The translations under genes were made by a program, and so were the position numbers. Source: Acanthosepion lycidas (lineage: Eukaryota > Mollusca > Cephalopoda > Sepiida > Sepiidae). From it: DNA of 64,000 nt. Below, in pieces: positions 49,385 through 61,009 of this stretch. The notes beneath the pieces were generated by a model. It had not been told where the DNA came from and did not search any database. It worked only from the letters and a program-made list of their open reading frames with translations. Within the stretch, counting starts at the first letter, position 1. The number at the start of each line of letters is the position of its first letter. The stretch spans positions 112,225,427 to 112,289,426 of the forward strand of contig OZ010571.1 of assembly GCA_963932145.1 (NCBI GenBank), given 5' to 3'.

Positions 49385-49690
49385 TAACCCTACTGTTTCT
49401 CTTACGATTATCGAAGTTAAGCAATGTAAACCTTAATCAATAACTTGGTAGGTGATCGCCTGGGAATAGTGGGTACTGTGGGGTTTGAATATGGAGAGCG
49501 GAGTTCTAATTCAAGTCGGGCTGATCATATTCACTTACGCGCAGATACCCATGGCAAATTTACGAATCAACTTCCCAACAGGTATGGGTTAATTTACAGG
49601 ACTTGTATTTTATAAATAAGTATTATCTCCAAAATATTCTTACAATCTAAATTTATTTTCTGACTTAAAATTGCCTGCAAACGTTTGATA
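49385..49690 (+). mobile_element. 5S rRNA-derived SINE, copy D
   Basis: The only plus-strand copy. The 5S head is clear from about 49392: atcgaagttaagcaatg (5S CACCGAAGTTAAGCAACG) and ggtgatcgcctgggaata (5S GGTGACCGCCTGGGAATA). The tail follows (gagcggagttctaattcaag, then aggacttgtatttta, then ttacaatcta), being the reverse complement of the tails of copies A-C. The 5S box C is the best conserved part. Confidence 0.87.
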
Positions 49691-49724
49691 GCCATAAAAC
49701 ACATATCAATGAATCAATACCTCA

Positions 49725-50075
49725 CATCCCAATTCCTTTTCTTTCTTTCATCCATTTTGACAAATAGTTTATTCGCTGCGTTCCTCGGTCCCCAGTTGTC
49801 TTCCATACACACTCTTAAAATCATTTTTCTCATGATGATTTCAATAGTCTTCTGATTCTAAGAACTAGTTTTCTTCTTGTTTCCATTTCTATAAAACTGT
49901 CAATTTCCATAATGATCCATACATGATATACTCAGTAACTTTCTGTAGCTACGGATCATTGTTTCCCTCAAGTTTCTATTTAACATGTTAGGACATTTTC
50001 CAAAATTCGCTTCCATGTAAGAGGATAGGTATAACAATGCAATTCAGCACTCATTAGATTCGTAACATTCTTATA
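49725..50075 (-). pseudogene. LINE reverse-transcriptase C-terminal relic (3)
   Basis: Minus-strand translation gives RETMIRSYRKLLSISCMDH (canonical LEATEMWFYRRMLRISWTDH), followed by IEIIMRKM (FLGHIMRK). After a frame change comes DRGTQRINYLSKWMKER (canonical GRQRITYLxSLSKWMSER). It is the same protein region as relics 1 and 2 but in the opposite orientation. The palm and endonuclease are absent, and stops and frame changes are present. It immediately abuts SINE copy D. Confidence 0.68.
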
Positions 50076-51345
50076 TATTTATATTTATATATTTATAAAC
50101 ATTCATAAACGAAATGCATTAACTATTAAAACAAAATGGACATAAGTATCAATGAGTAACGGAGATCAGTCATGAGCTATTTACATCGAGAACACGATAA
50201 TAAAAACCATTCCTTAATAAATATGAACAATATATATCAATGTTTCCCAATCAAGTTATAAAAATGGCAATAAACGCAAACTAGGAACGATGAAAGGTGG
50301 GTAGATATTTAATGAAAATAAATTGGAGCAAGGAAATTAAGACAAATGTACACATTCCTTAAAAACAGCAACTGGAAGAAAGAAATAAGTAGAAGAAAGT
50401 CTAAATAAGCTTCCAAAGCGATGATCAAACGCAAAGGGTGCATATCCAGTAAGAATATATAAATACAGTAAACAAATGTTCACATTAGCAAAATACATTT
50501 AGAAATAAAATATATTCAGTTTAGAAGGAAACAAAAGATAAATGAGAAATGTCTTGCGCGAAAGATGGTTATTACACGTAACCATTAATGAAGGTAATGG
50601 AAGTGGCAGTTAGTAAATAAAAATAATATAAGAATGAATCGACATGGGGCCAAAAGACAATATTTGGAATGCAGTTAGGAAAATGATAAAAAAAACACAC
50701 AAATACAAATGAAGATTAGGAGAATAACGCTTTAAACACAATTGTGCACGCCTAACGAAACACAAGGATTTGATTAAGAAAGCAAAAAAAGCAATTACAT
50801 TCAGCAAATGATAGGGCTATTTTGTAAGGATATGTGGACATTCGAAAAATATTTACACAAGAAATTAAAGGAAAGATATGAAAAAGTTACATCTTGACAT
50901 TGAATTCTCGGTATGACATGTAATTTTATTAACAAGAGGTATGATTGTGGAATAAAAAAAAATGCTAAGAAATTTAATCTAGCGAGAAATTAAGGTTAAA
51001 ATTATCTAGTTTATAAAATCGAATTAAAATCGGGGGAGACTTTAAAACAGAGAAGTTTCATGGCGGTTAGAGGAACCATAAACGAGGTGGAATTGAATAA
51101 TATTCAAATTGTAGGCTAGGGCACACACAAAAAAAAAAGAAAAAAGAAAGAAAAGTATCCGAATATATTGCAGAAAAGTAGCCGATGAAGAAAGTGAGAA
51201 CAAATGCAGGTAATAGAATAGAATTCTGATAAAATACAGAGAAATGAAGAAAGAATAACCAGAAACGACAAGATGGCATACTGCAAAGAAAGAACCTTTA
51301 CTATCGACCAACATGACAAAAAAGAAAAAAAAAATCATAAAATAT
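50076..51345. other. A-rich stretch, no gene
   Basis: Strongly A-rich plus strand, T-poor, with stop-poor hydrophobic minus frames (50610-50807, 51042-51338). Its composition is like the satellite province but without a readable period. Confidence 0.5.
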
Positions 51346-51348
51346 ATG

Positions 51349-51397
<49 letters not shown>
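51346..51397. repeat. (TA)n microsatellite
   Basis: About 50 bp of uninterrupted TA. Confidence 0.95.
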
Positions 51398-51400
<3 letters not shown>

Positions 51401-51834
51401 GTATATATTTACAAGTTGTACAACTTACTCGGATTAGCGAATTTGGCTGTTGTTTATATTACAAGTCTTGTCCAATGTCATCTTTTCAGGCTTCTTAAGT
51501 TTGCAAACCATCCGCTATTCGCTAGGAATCTGCTGATATTTTCTTACAAAGAATGAAGAAAGTGAGACATGCGTACGCAAGTAGAATATCTATGTGAAGA
51601 CCATAGATTAGAAGGGAAAAAAGAAAGAAAATGACAACGCGGAGCCAACTACACAGACATATTAATGTTAAGCATGGGACTCCTGGGTGCAAGTTCCAAT
51701 TTGGTGTATGATTGCATATTTGAATGACTCATACGCTTCTATTCTATGTTTCTATTTTTTCAGGGGTTACTGTAATTTTGTTTTTTGTGTCACCTTTGTT
51801 ATTGCTTTTATAATGGAAAAGGTCCGGAAATAAT

Positions 51835-51846
51835 CAAATTTATGTT

Positions 51847-51900
<54 letters not shown>

Positions 51901-51914
51901 AACATATTTGATTT
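51835..51914. repeat. (TA)n flanked by inverted arms (palindrome)
   Basis: A TA tract (51851-51896) is flanked by atttatgtttgtgta on the left and its near-exact inverted copy tacacaaacatattt on the right. The whole 80 bp is a palindrome able to form a cruciform. Confidence 0.85.
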
Positions 51915-51954
51915 AATATCTTTTTTAATAAAAGTTTTTATTTTACCCAGTAAT

Positions 51955-52225
51955 TTCAATCTCATCTGAGATCATCTTCAGAGGGTTAAGTTTTCTGTGA
52001 GTATGTATATGTGTTTCTGTACATTCAAAATATTTCAGGTCGTCGTTTTTACTACGTATGCAGCGTTCCAGATGTCAAATTTCACGCGTTTTTTGGTGGG
52101 CGTGGGGTTTTACTGCATAAGCAGTAAACACGGACAGTTGAAATGCTTGGAATTTACAGAAACACATATACATACTCACAGACAATCTCCTGAAGATGAT
52201 CTCAGATGAGATTGAAAGAACTTTG
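51955..52225. mobile_element. Foldback element with ~70-bp inverted arms
   Basis: Left arm 51955-52030 and right arm 52150-52220 are inverted copies: tttcaatctcatctgagatc pairs with gatctcagatgagattgaaa, and gtgagtatgtatatgtgttt pairs with aaacacatatacatactcac. The arm contains ctgaagatgatctc followed by gagattgaaa, reminiscent of a decayed CTGATGA-stem II-GAAA hammerhead core. The ~120-bp centre has no coding potential I recognise. Confidence 0.7.
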
Positions 52226-52254
52226 GAAAATAAAAATAAAAAAACGTGAAAGAC

Positions 52255-52405
52255 AATTTCGGTATTTTTCTTAATCAATATTCTAAAGGCATCTAAGAAA
52301 TTAAACCGCGAAATTGAAAGGATGACAACGAAATTTAATCAACATAATACATCACAATTATTTAACCAAACCTGTTTGAATGAAAATATGGTGTCTAAAC
52401 ACACA

Positions 52406-52408
<3 letters not shown>
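52255..52408. repeat. Solo arm of the 63.1-63.4 kb foldback family
   Basis: tttttcttaatcaatattct then gcatctaagaaatta then atttaaccaaacctgtttga correspond in order to 63318-63430 (right arm of the other foldback). It ends in a (TA)n tract, as that copy does. Confidence 0.65.

Positions 52409-52478
<70 letters not shown>
52409..52478. repeat. (TA)n(TG)n compound microsatellite
   Basis: TA tract of about 34 bp followed by TG and TATG units. Confidence 0.95.
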
Positions 52479-52480
<2 letters not shown>

Positions 52481-52742
52481 TATGTAGTGGTTTCACAGTG
52501 GAGGCTTTCATTTGTACTAAATCGGTCTTAAAATAGGTTCGACGTACAAAACGTTAGGAACTTGATATAATAGGTAATGACGCAGCAATCTAGATGTGGT
52601 GGCTGATACTTTAATATCCGACTAACGGTCGTCATAGAGTGACGGACCAACCCACTGCCGACCCAGCGACGGCTACTACTCCTACTTATTATAGGTGGGA
52701 GAGTCTATTAACAATAGAATAGGTGTGTTCCAGTATGACAAG

Positions 52743-52744
<2 letters not shown>
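52479..52744. other. Balanced-composition segment, unidentified repeat
   Basis: About 260 bp with higher GC (for example ccaacccactgccgacccag then cgacggctactactcc) lies between two (TA)n tracts. This suggests a dispersed repeat, but I cannot name the family. Confidence 0.4.

Positions 52745-52798
<54 letters not shown>
52745..52798. repeat. (TA)n microsatellite
   Basis: About 54 bp of uninterrupted TA. Confidence 0.95.
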
Positions 52799-52802
<4 letters not shown>

Positions 52803-53753
52803 GAACCTTTTCCCATCATTAAATAATAACGAATGGATTAATTAAATAGCATCCCTCAGACACTTTAAAAACGAGACTGTTCCTCTTTTATACCACGTGG
52901 TCTGTGATCAGACTTCGCATGTAATGACGAATTTTGACGTTTATTTCTGTGTTTGTTGACATTAAATACCATATGAGTCAGATAATTAGTTTACAACAGC
53001 TACACACGCTTTGAATGAATTAAAATAACCCGAACAAAAATTAAAGAAAGAATGGAATTTATAAAGAAAATAAGCACGTTAGATGCAGCCTCGGCCTATA
53101 TATATCGTGGTAATATTACTTAATATGAAGAATTCCAAACATTGATTCTTACATAGTGGTGTCGTCTATAGTGAGTTAGAAATACATATTCAAATACTGT
53201 GATAACTTTCTTTATTGCAAGGGTGAAGACACCACGTGACAAAAGAGTAACAGCACAAAGAAAGGAAACAAACAACAAAAAAAAAAAAAAAAACTGGCAG
53301 CAGTTACATATCTAATAAACAGACGAAGGCGATAAACGAAGACTGACAGCAAGAAACACAGCCCGTGAATAAGAAAACGAATGCTGACGAGAGAACGGCA
53401 TTAGGTGACAGAAACTACAAATATTTGACAGCACATGAATGAGAAGAGAATGAAAAGACAGTGCAGAAGTTTTTGATAATAGACAAAAATGGGTGGCCAT
53501 ATATTCTGAATGAGATACAAATGGCAAGTACAGTAGTGAATAAAATATAAAAGGTATATAATCATTGTATGAAAAAGCATAGATTAGTAGTGGAGAAAAT
53601 TGATAATGTCGATAAGAGGTTGAGACAGACGTCAAACAGCAGCGACAGAAGATAAATTGGTGACGAATGACAAAGAACATACATGGACCAAGCAACTTAT
53701 TGGATATTTCTTTTTAAATGTGTTCTAAAATATCTGCACTATGCAATATCTAA

Positions 53754-53756
<3 letters not shown>
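52799..53756. other. No gene seen
   Basis: A+T-rich. From 53220 to 53690 the plus strand is again A-rich and purine-rich with gacagcaagaaac-like pieces, giving the stop-poor minus frame 53312-53695, which lacks a recognisable domain. Confidence 0.5.
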
Positions 53757-53798
<42 letters not shown>

Positions 53799-53808
53799 CG
53801 TGTGTGTG
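53757..53808. repeat. (TA)n(TG)n microsatellite
   Basis: TA tract to 53797 followed by tgcgtgtgtgtg. Confidence 0.93.
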
Positions 53809-53854
53809 CATTTATGTAGCCTAAATCGAAAATTAATTAAGACATACACAGAAT

Positions 53855-53931
53855 ATATATATATTTATATATATATATATGTGTGTGTGTGTTTATTATG
53901 CGCTATCAAACACACATATATATATATATAT
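53855..53931. repeat. Clustered short (TA)n and (TG)n runs
   Basis: Two TA runs separated by tgtgtgtgtgtttattatgc. Confidence 0.9.
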
Positions 53932-54011
53932 CTGATATTGAACACTTTATATATAAGGCGAAATATAGTTTTAAGGTGTGCTTTTTTATGAGAGAAAGTG
54001 TTCAATATCAG
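53932..54011. repeat. Short foldback (17-bp inverted repeat)
   Basis: ctgatattgaacacttt and aaagtgttcaatatcag pair across a ~44-bp loop, directly after a (TA)n run. Probably a MITE end or hairpin; family unknown. Confidence 0.75.
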
Positions 54012-54368
54012 AGATAGAGCGTATGTAAATATAAATAAAAAAGTGAACATTGAAGCCAACACTCTGAGGCCACAGGCTGTTTCATGCTAGACGCAATCGT
54101 CAGGCCGCCTTTTCCTGTTTGAATTAATGTTTATGAAATTTAGTTTATGGGGTTCTTTTTGGAATTTTTGCTCCTAGTGTCGCAGTTGGTAGCGGAGTAG
54201 GAATTTGTTTTTATATTAACATTTTGAAATTAGCTATGATCTTTTGTCATCGTATTTATCTGTAATGCTCATTGTAGCTATTTTTTCATCTAGACAATGT
54301 TACCAGGTTTTGACAATTTCTTATGGATATGTAGCAAACTGCGGATATCAAACTAGTCTTAAAGTGGT
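54012..54368. other. No gene seen
   Basis: Includes the moderately GC-rich stretch cacaggctgtttcatgctag then acgcaatcgtcaggccgcc. I recognise no element. Confidence 0.45.
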
Positions 54369-54371
54369 CTG

Positions 54372-54413
<42 letters not shown>
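54369..54413. repeat. (CT)n(TA)n microsatellite
   Basis: CT run followed by a 26-bp TA run. Confidence 0.93.
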
Positions 54414-54415
<2 letters not shown>

Positions 54416-54875
54416 AACTTACAGTCTGCATACGTTTTATGGAACTACTGATATTTTGAATCTTACTTCTGCTAGAATATTTCATATGACTCACGTTATT
54501 GAGGTCACATTTGAGATGCCTTGAAATCCTTGCAAATTTATATATTATACACATCATGACTATTTCTTAAAAGAACTTTAGATAGACATTTCTGGTTACC
54601 GGTTCTTTAAGTGTATATCGTTGTGTTTGTACTTTTTCCTTCCTTTCCTTCGTAATTCAATGCAGCAGTGGTTTCTCCCAAAAGCGATAGACCTGTGTTG
54701 AACGTCACCGATATACTCCGTGAACTGAATTACTACCCGCGGATGAAACTACGAGTACCTAACGTCCCCACTTTAAATTAATCGTGGAGAAATATTCAAT
54801 TATATATGACCCGAGGAAAACTTGTTGCCCAAATAGACATCTTCGCGTGAACGGAAATGTATCTACTTCTTTCCG

Positions 54876-54877
<2 letters not shown>
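54414..54877. other. No gene seen
   Basis: Mixed composition; the higher-GC stretch at 54660-54800 (gtcaccgatatactccgtga) is unidentified. Confidence 0.45.

Positions 54878-54928
<51 letters not shown>
54878..54928. repeat. (TA)n microsatellite
   Basis: About 50 bp of uninterrupted TA. Confidence 0.95.
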
Positions 54929-54932
<4 letters not shown>

Positions 54933-57330
54933 TCTGACGTAAGTTGAAAGAACTAAAAACGAAATAGTTGCTCGTTTTTATAACTTTTCTCGTACCTCCA
55001 TCAATGTCTAAAAGATATCACGGTGCAGATCCGATTGCAAAGGTTTAAAATGTTTCGCTAAATAACAGTATAATAGTATTAATTTCCTTTTTTCAAATTT
55101 TAAAATAATCGGATCAAACGGTTTGATATAGAAAAAAAAAGTTATTTCGCTATATATTGTCAGCTAATAAAGTATGTTAACGTAAAAAATATATTTTGCA
55201 GATATATTTCAGAAAAGAAAAAAAAAAATTTCTTTTTAAAGATCCGTAAAACAACGGCGCTATCAATGTATCATGAGTCTCTTATTGAATATATTCTTGC
55301 ATTTTTTTAAACAAACCTATGTGAGCAGTATTTTATTATAATGTCATACTGATTCAGTTACTGACAGCAAGAAATCTGCATTAAAAGATGGCACCAATGA
55401 CGTATCAAAAATTTAAAAATATACATTCAAATGACTTCAGATCTAATTTAAGCATTAAGGCGATTTTGTTGTCAGTGAATCCTAAAAGAATAGTCAGTGA
55501 ATAAAGATTTCAAGGAATTATTCTACATAATTTTTACAAACTAAAATAATTTGAAATAAGTAATACATTCATACAGCATTTTAAACTGATGCCAAATGTT
55601 GACCGGCCCTGATCTGATTCTTAGGTGTACAAATGTTTAGTAACAACTATGAACAGAATTTATGTTTATTTACAAATTCTCCTTCTATAGACTGATATAT
55701 ATATATATATATAATGGCATAATGGTTACATATCTGATTTAGATGGAATATTACCTGATATAAAACTCTCTAATCACGAGACTAGAGTAAACAGTAATAA
55801 ATCGACAATTCAAAATGATTTATTATACAATCCTTTTATATGGACATAAATTTTGTTTAAATGTTAAGCGGATCAAAATTACCTGGAACTATGCAATTCG
55901 TTATAACTTCTAATATTTTAAAAAAGATTTAGTGTATTGAAAACATTACTATCACTTTAATCCGACAATGCCTTTATGTGTATCATTCATTCACATGTCC
56001 ATGCTTAATGTTGACTATGTTTACTTGCATCATCTTCTAGGAAGGTTCAGCAATGATTTCAGTTCTCACTGTTGCCTCCTACTACTGACTATGAACCTCC
56101 TTTTGCATGCTGAATTAGCGAAAATTAAAATGTCAAAGAAATAATATGTTTAAATGTGGTGCATAAATCTTGTATATTAGTTTACCGGCGTTAATCTTTT
56201 TTTTTCAAACCGTTTGCGGAAAAATGGGCAGACAGAAAAATAAACAAACATAAATAACAAAAAGACCAAAATTTCACCATTTTCAAAAAATAAACGCGTA
56301 ACAAAAATCGTCAGGCAAAAAAAAAAAAACATTGTTTTCAAAACCAAGACAAAGCCATAGTTTCCAAAACCACGATATAATGTCGAGAGCCACTAAGAAG
56401 CAGAACACTCTTTTTAATGCAGATTTATAGATGTGCATATAACGAGATTTAAAAAAAATCGACAAAATCTAGAGACGATAAATTATTTTTTTTTATATTC
56501 TCCGATACTACACGGGTAAATCGTCCTTAGTAGATTAAAAACAAACGCATTTCCTCACCACATGTGGCATATATACACACACATTCCCACCGGGCTTTCT
56601 CTATCTCTCGTATGTGCCAGGAGATTTTCACTTGAACTCTTTAACCTCAGCTTTCACTTTTTCCTTCTAGATATATCAAGATTTAGTTTGCATTCATCAA
56701 CATGCTGTGATTGTTTTAATCATTAAAAAGAGTAATATACATCCGTACGAAATATATAGAAATATATGGTGAGAACGGATATTGTCGTAAGAGTTTAAGA
56801 AACTCGTCCATAGTTGATATCTTCTTAACATAAAACAAGAAGCATCTTATGATGGTTGGAGAGTAAACGTAGAAATAACTGAAAATATACTATAAATTAT
56901 GAAGTAACTATTCCGAAGAAAACTACATACAATGTTCAAATAAGCTAATTAATATGATTTGTAACAAGTTATCGAGATCGAATAAAGGTGACGGAAATAG
57001 AAAACAATTTACAACAGAAACACAAATGATTTAGAAGACACCACATAAGAAATCGGTGCATGTGTACTTACCCCACTGAAAGAGAAATACATGTTCAAAT
57101 ATTTAACAGTGTATTACTGACGACTGTTTGTGTGTATTGATGAATTATTCTGATTGGTCAAAAAATATTACAGAAAAATACAAGAAAATCCACGAGCAAA
57201 AATCAAGCATTCATAAAAACAAACGGGTAAAAATTGCAAGAAGGAAACACTCGAGATCTTTACATTTTTTGGGGATCGATTTATTTTTTAAGGTCTATCA
57301 GCCTTATAGAAGCCTAAGAAAGACAACATT
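54929..57330. other. No gene seen
   Basis: A+T-rich, likely intergenic or intronic. A short TA run lies at 55696-55713. No open frame with recognisable homology and no foldback that I could confirm. Confidence 0.5.
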
Positions 57331-57904
57331 TTTTTTTTACCATGTAAGAAGTTTTGGAGGATAACAATGATTTACTGATACACGTCCTACAAATTAACCC
57401 TTAGCTGGGGTGAAGAAGAGTTGGATTCATATATTTCCAAAGAATATATGCGCGTAAGGGAATATAAGGATCGCGATCGGAACTGAAATTCGGCTCTTCC
57501 ATTTCAAATTCCGACTCGTTATTCATTACACCAATCGCACATCCAAGCTTACATCACCTGGTACTCTCACGGGATCAACAATCTAGGGACTGACCTGGCT
57601 TACAGCACCTGGTACTCTCAAGCGGTCAACAATCTAGGGACTGACCTGGATTACAGCACCTGGTACTCTCATGCGGTCAACAATCTAGGGACTGAACTGG
57701 CTTACAGCACCTGGTACTCTCAAGTGGTCAACAATCTAGGGATTGGCCAGGCTTATAGAATCTGGTACTTTCAAGTGGTCAACAATCTAGGGACTGACCA
57801 GGCTGATAGCACCTGGTACACGCAAGCGGTGAACAATCTAGGGACTGACCGAGCTTACAGCACCTGGTACTCTCAAGCGGCCAACAATCTAGGGTCTAAC
57901 CAAC
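57331..57904 (-). mobile_element. 5S rRNA-derived SINE, copy C, with expanded 5S segment
   Basis: The tail (57331-57547: poly-T, then gatttactgatacacgtcc, then gaaattcggctcttcc) matches copies A and B. The 5S head is not continued to the 5S 5' end. Instead its 3' half is repeated in tandem seven times (see the separate entry), and the sequence equivalent to 5S 1-66 is missing. Confidence 0.85.
57548..57904 (-). repeat. Seven tandem 51-bp units derived from 5S rRNA positions ~67-117
   Basis: Units at 57548, 57599, 57650, 57701, 57752, 57803 and 57854, each exactly 51 bp, start cttacagcacctggtactct and continue with caagcggtcaacaatctagg. They correspond to the reverse complement of 5S rRNA from about nucleotide 117 back to 67, a span that includes the C-box promoter element. 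Because 51 is a multiple of three, a plus-strand frame (57724-57909) stays open. That is an artefact of the period. Confidence 0.9.
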
Positions 57905-58627
57905 ATTAGTTGAAGCAATAAACACGTAATTAACGTTAACATTCTTCCAGTTAGGAATGAGATTCACGAAGAGCTTATCAGACGTTTTCAATGACACAGA
58001 CATACTTAATATATTCCTTCTTCTTTAGTAACGTAGACTCCGCTGAGGAGTATGCTTCAACAACTTTCAGTAATATAAAGGTGTTGCTGCTTTAGCTTCT
58101 GTAGCCGGCGTTTCGGCGAGATTTGAACGTAAATCACTATAATAGGAATATATAATATATTATTATTTGTAGAGTTCATGTGATAATTATTAAATACTTA
58201 CAATATTTATAATAATTATTTTCCTTAGTTTGATTATCAAAATCTCGAATTGTGCTTGTTTAATCTAGAGGAACATTTAATCGACATTTAACATTTTTTA
58301 ATGTTGTCTTTGGTCAATATAACTGAGAATTATCAAGGTCTAGTTTTTGACTAGTTAGAGTCTCGATGGAACGAAATACTAAATAGGGAAACAAAGAAGA
58401 GTTTTATGAAATACTCATACATAGAATGAAAATAAAAACCTGAGTAAATCAACTATTTCTCATATCTAACTATAATATTGCTACTTGCCATACTTATAAT
58501 TAGGAGCACAGGTTTACATGTTTTTAAATTAGGAACAAATGTGTAACTCCTGGTAGAAGAGAGTCCTCTACAAGAATATGGCGGACTCAGAGATTGAATC
58601 CACCATAAAGAAATGTAAAAAAAACAA

Positions 58628-58629
<2 letters not shown>
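57905..58629. other. No gene seen
   Basis: A+T-rich with one mixed stretch near 58020-58130 (gcttctgtagccggcgtttc). No element identified. Confidence 0.45.

Positions 58630-58690
<61 letters not shown>
58630..58690. repeat. (TA)n microsatellite
   Basis: About 60 bp of uninterrupted TA, left boundary of the hammerhead-bearing fragment. Confidence 0.95.
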
Positions 58691-58692
<2 letters not shown>

Positions 58693-58712
58693 CAATAGAA
58701 AAACTGTAGTTA

Positions 58713-58754
58713 TTGCTGACGCGTTTCGTCCAAATGTGGACTTTCTCAAAGCAA
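58713..58754 (-). ncRNA. Hammerhead-ribozyme-like motif (1)
   Basis: Read on the minus strand the order is: stem I strand TTGCT (58754-58750), a core TTGAGAAA, stem II GTCC, loop acattt and GGAC, then GAAAC, a two-base loop GC, GTC, and the returning stem I strand AGCAA (58717-58713). This is the type I hammerhead layout with the very short stem III typical of Penelope-like elements (ACGCGT is self-complementary, fitting dimeric cleavage). The catalytic CUGAUGA box is the only part that deviates clearly, so this copy is probably inactive. It lies between two (TA)n tracts. Confidence 0.62.
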
Positions 58755-58763
58755 AAAACGAAA

Positions 58764-58765
<2 letters not shown>

Positions 58766-58815
<50 letters not shown>
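58766..58815. repeat. (TA)n microsatellite
   Basis: About 50 bp of uninterrupted TA, right boundary of the hammerhead-bearing fragment. Confidence 0.95.
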
Positions 58816-58816
<1 letters not shown>

Positions 58817-60955
58817 CAATTATATGTATTAAACAACAAAATTTACAATGGACGAAGTTATCGATATTTGTGTTTGTGCGTGAATGTCACGGATTTGTAT
58901 TTTGATCAATGTTCGTACGTGTATGTGTGTGTTTCATGGCGTTTTTCCAAAAGTGGACAAAACGCAGATCCCTGCGAGAGATCACATTTTTTAAATGTGT
59001 CCGCTGAAATGCAAAGAAAAAAGAGAACTAGGCAATTAATCGCCCTGTCTTTATAGTGTAGGGAGAGCGTGACCTAGTGAACAATTATGGAATTACGGAG
59101 GAGTTAACACAAAGTCCATTGCCAGAATAGTAATGAAGAGAAGGAAGTACTTTGCAACCGTTCTTGCAGGTAATGTTCAAAACTAACAGGAAAAAAACGA
59201 TCTTTTCCAAATCTTATATACTTTATTTTATGCAATAAACCCATCAGTGCTTTTCAGAATATAGAAATTATTGAAAGAGGAAATAAATTCTTCTTAAAAA
59301 TTAGATTGTTTAGTTTGTGTCATCCGTTAGGTTATTACGATTTAAAGTCGAACATTTACATTATCAAAAAGGATGTAGATATGGGTATAGATAAATATTT
59401 ACTTACTCTAATTTATACTGACTGAAAATTACATAATGCCGAGCCTGAAAGTGACAGTCAATATGTAATGTTTCTTTCAACGTCTATACTGTCTATGTCT
59501 ATAAACTAATATTGACCAATCTTCCCCATGATACATCAAAAATTTAAATAAATAATTATATGTATGTGTAGTGTGAACGTTCGATTTTTGGCCATGAGAT
59601 CTGGATTCGAATGTTACCATAGTCGATTTGACAAGAAAAGTGATTTCTTAAGATTATCGGCCAAGGGAATCGAAATCGGCGTCACCTTGGTAGACTGCCT
59701 GCCACACAAACTGCATTTTCAATGGAATTTGGTTGATGAAACTAAATAAGTTCACCGATTACTAAGCTATTACAAATACAAAAGTCATCGTGGTTTTCAG
59801 CCTCTTGGCATACTTCAACTGGTGATCATGCAAGATAATACGTTTTGTTCCAGAAACTGTACCGAAGGTTCCATTTGCCATAGTTTCAGTATGAAGCAGA
59901 GGTTGATTCTGGGAATTGGGTATTGAAAACAAACAAATCTGATTACTCGTCTTCAATAGCCATTGTTTATTCTCACTAGCAAACAGGAGTATTCAGAATC
60001 AAGTAGCGGTACATTAAAAATTATCAAGTCAAAATAAAGATACAACGACCTGAATGGCAAATTATATTATTAGCCATTTCCTCATGAGAAAAAAAAAAAC
60101 AAACATTAGTTGTTCGAGCAGCCATTACATCTGTCGGCTAAAATGTATATTTCCCCTAAGACAATTTTTAATCCATTAGTTTTTATAGCTCTTTCAAATA
60201 GTGATGGGGGGTCCTTCCTAACATTTTATTATGTGTAGTATAGAAGGTAAACATTTACGTGGAAATTTATCTAGATGCATGCATGCCAGTCGTCATGAAC
60301 AAATGAACGAATTTTATGTGTGTTTTAAAGTACCTAGTGTCGCATGTGCTCAACTGAGAACACAGTGCGGTCTGAGACAGCTACCCTTACAATGCCTTCA
60401 TTTTGGTGAATGCCTGAACAACACGACTGTCCAAAATCTGCTGTACAGATGTTGAAATGACTATTGTTCATAATTGCTAGTCTAAAATCATTGACAACGC
60501 GCCAATTCCAACATATGCAGGGATTTTCCGAAGTGTTGAAGAAACCTCACTAAACTTTAAAATCAGAAATGTTACTAATTTGTGTGTGTGTGTGTGTGTA
60601 TGTATACGTTTCTGTGTGTGCTAGCGTGTGTGTTTATGTGTGGTAGCTGGTGCACTATAAACTTTCTCCAAGCTGAACTTTATCTCCATGTGTGCGTGTT
60701 CTCGTCTAAAGGTCAAGCAGAGAAGGTTCACCAGTCTGAGCGCTACTATGTAAATATGTGGTCGATGGTTTAGAACATTTTATCAGAATATCTACAATCT
60801 ACAGGCATTCAATTATTTTGCTCAAGTCAAATTCGACATTATTTCGGTTAATATATGGACACGAACATGAAAGAACCAGGAAGATGTGGTCATATGTTCC
60901 GAAATCACTTCTATATATCTGAAATATTCCTTTCTGCTCTATCTAAACGGCACCC

Positions 60956-60957
<2 letters not shown>
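58816..60957. other. No gene seen
   Basis: Mixed A+T-rich DNA. The open frames at 58868-59056, 59564-59749 and 60231-60455 (the last with nine Cys) have no start context, splice signals or homology I recognise. A (TG)n run lies at 60581-60600. Confidence 0.45.

Positions 60958-61007
<50 letters not shown>
60958..61007. repeat. (TA)n microsatellite
   Basis: About 48 bp of TA, immediately left of the Penelope-like fragment. Confidence 0.95.

Positions 61008-61009
<2 letters not shown>

Noticed and set aside
53312-53695. 127-codon minus open frame
   Set aside because: Lies opposite an A-rich, T-poor stretch; low complexity and no recognisable domain.
57724-57909. Plus-strand 61-codon open frame with WYSQAVNNLGTD repeats
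   Set aside because: Encoded by the 51-bp 5S-derived tandem units; the period is a multiple of three, so openness is automatic.
60231-60455. Cys-rich 74-codon frame as a small secreted peptide
   Set aside because: No signal peptide, no splice or promoter evidence, and no family I recognise; the length is within chance expectation.
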